Below are positions 62,849 to 64,000 of a DNA stretch of 64,000 nucleotides, piece after piece. Each line of letters begins with the position of its first letter. The first letter of the stretch is position 1. A program made the translations under genes and the position numbers. The notes below the pieces were generated by a model. It saw nothing but the letters and a program-made list of their open reading frames with translations, searched no databases and had not been told where the DNA came from. The stretch lies in NCBI GenBank assembly GCA_963715995.1, contig OY970283.1, positions 2,108,001 to 2,172,000 on the forward strand. The letters run 5' to 3'. The DNA comes from DATBDN01 sp963715995. GTDB lineage: Bacteria > Actinomycetota > Thermoleophilia > Solirubrobacterales > Thermoleophilaceae.

Positions 62849-64000
62849 TCATTCGCGGTCCAGACTAGCAGCGCTCAGGCGCTCCACGACGTTCTCGACG
62901 GTCATCGATCCGAGGTCGCCCTCGCGGTGTCGGCGGAGCGCCGCCTCACCACTTTCCGCCTCGCGCTTTCCGACGACCAGCATGTACGGAACCTTCTGCA
63001 ACTCGGCGGCGCGGATCTTCTTGCCGATCGACTCCGTGCGATCGTCGACCTCCACCCGCAGGCCCGCGTCGCGCAGCCGTTCGGCGGTGCTGTGCGCGTA
63101 GTCGTTCTGGTCGTCGCCGATCGGCAGCACGCTGGCCTGCACCGGCGCGAGCCAGAACGGCAGCTCGCCGGCGGTGTGCTCGAGCAGGATCCCGATGAAG
63201 CGCTCGAACGATCCGAACAGCGCGCGGTGGATCATCACCGGCTGGTGCTCGGCGTTGTCGGCGCCCGTGTAGGTGAGGCCGAAGCGCTCGGGCAGGTTGT
63301 AGTCGAGCTGCACCGTGCCCAGCTGCCACTCGCGGCCGAGCGAGTCGGTCATCGCGACGTCGATCTTCGGTGCGTAGAACGCTCCGTCGCCCTCGGCGAC
63401 CGTGTAGTCGTAGCCCCCGGCCTCGAGCGCGTCGCGCAGCATGCCCTCGGTGCGATCCCAGAATGCGTCGTCACCGAGGCGCTTGTCAGGGTCGGGTCGC
63501 GTGGACAGGAAGATCTTGGTCTCGAAGCCGAACAGGTTCCAGATGTCGAAGCCGAAGTCCATGCACGCGGCGACCTCGTCGGGAACCTGATCCTCGCAGC
63601 AGAAGACGTGCGCGTCGTCCTGGATGAAGTGGCGGACGCGGAGCAGACCGTGCAAGGTGCCCGACGGCTCGCGGCGGTGCAGCAGCCCAGGCTCGGCGCA
63701 GCGGAACGGAAGGTCCCGGTAGCTCCAGCGCTGCAGGTTGAAGAGCGCGCAATGGCCGGGGCAGTTCATCGGCTTGATGCCGAACTCGCGCTCCTCGTAG
63801 ACCGAGGTGAAGATGTTCTCCTTGTACTTGCCCCAGTGGCCCGAGGTCTCCCAGAGCTGTGACTCGTAGATCAGCGGGGTCTTGACCTCGACGTACCCGC
63901 GCTCCTTCTGCATCTGGCGGTTGAGCGCGACGAGCTGGTTGAAGAGCGTCGTGCCCTTCGGCAGCCAGAAGGTCGAGCCGGGCGACACGGGGTCCCAGTC
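62849..64000 (-). CDS. thrS: threonyl-tRNA synthetase, 3' part
   Basis: The C-terminal 383 residues of a class II synthetase; the N-terminal TGS and editing domains lie outside the window, and the frame is open to the edge (DWDPVSPGSTFWLPKGTTLF). Zinc-site and motif 2 sequence is present as KPMNCPGHCALFNLQRWSYR and LLRVRHFIQDDAHVFC, with motif 3 in IHRALFGSFERFIGILLEH. The anticodon-binding domain has QASVLPIGDDQNDYAHSTAE. It precedes infC by 54 bp, a common arrangement. Confidence 0.95.
   Translation of the reverse strand, partial: DWDPVSPGSTFWLPKGTTLFNQLVALNRQMQKERGYVEVKTPLIYESQLWETSGHWGKYKENIFTSVYEEREFGIKPMNCPGHCALFNLQRWSYRDLPFRCAEPGLLHRREPSGTLHGLLRVRHFIQDDAHVFCCEDQVPDEVAACMDFGFDIWNLFGFETKIFLSTRPDPDKRLGDDAFWDRTEGMLRDALEAGGYDYTVAEGDGAFYAPKIDVAMTDSLGREWQLGTVQLDYNLPERFGLTYTGADNAEHQPVMIHRALFGSFERFIGILLEHTAGELPFWLAPVQASVLPIGDDQNDYAHSTAERLRDAGLRVEVDDRTESIGKKIRAAELQKVPYMLVVGKREAESGEAALRRHREGDLGSMTVENVVERLSAASLDRE

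Overview
The window looks like chromosomal DNA of a high-GC actinobacterium, most likely class Thermoleophilia, order Solirubrobacterales. This is an inference from very high GC at third codon positions, many GTG starts, about sixteen 4-nt stop/start overlaps of the ATGA, GTGA or TTGA type, GatCAB, a menaquinone pathway, a C-terminal PASTA-like module on a secreted protein, and several secreted beta-helix or Pro/Ala-rich proteins. No prophage, transposase, rRNA, tRNA or CRISPR array was seen.

Layout. 1-7.5 kb: menaquinone block (3' end of menA, menC, a secreted beta-helix/PKD/PASTA protein, menH, menD, menF), with menF following ilvB-ilvN. A long inverted repeat lies between menD and menF. 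9.8-17 kb (minus strand): small membrane proteins, a double GNAT acetyltransferase, type II NADH dehydrogenase, an RsbW-like kinase and gatC-gatA-gatB. 17-17.7 kb: a 700-bp gap with a 17-bp tandem repeat, a third copy of the menD/menF repeat arm, and three adjacent hairpins. 17.7-22.8 kb: GMC oxidoreductase and three tandem related membrane proteins. 22.8-26.7 kb: folD, pcrA and a divergent queuosine-salvage glycosylase. 26.7-31.7 kb (minus strand): a sulfur/cysteine operon (Rrf2 regulator, NTF2-like protein, leucine-type dehydrogenase, cysK, ThiF/MoeB-like E1, cysE, small zinc protein).

31.8-34.5 kb: VanZ-like protein, a NarL-type histidine kinase, and a convergent HDOD-LuxR fusion. 34.5-38.6 kb: gltX and a dipZ-like CcdA-thioredoxin gene, each split by a single-base frameshift, with nfo and a Cys-rich protein between them. 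38.7-48.1 kb: c-di-GMP proteins (two GGDEF+HD-GYP paralogues and one EAL protein) around dnaE. 48.2-55.4 kb: argG with a small membrane gene, a P-domain/CAP secreted protein, and argD-argB-argJ-argC. 55.4-64 kb: pheT, pheS, an rRNA methyltransferase, a terminator, rplT, rpmI, a secreted CSLREA beta-helix gene, infC and the 3' part of thrS.

How the genes work together. The minus-strand run from thrS to argD is nearly continuous. It joins translation (thrS-infC-rpmI-rplT, then spoU-pheS-pheT past a hairpin terminator) to arginine biosynthesis (argC-J-B-D) with 4-nt overlaps. The strongest leads for something undescribed are the structured repeats at 5.8-6.1 kb and 17.1-17.4 kb, the three-gene membrane-protein family at 19.5-22.8 kb, the E1-like enzyme inside the cysK/cysE operon, the histidine kinase beside the HDOD-LuxR protein, and the secreted gene inside the infC-rpmI-rplT operon.
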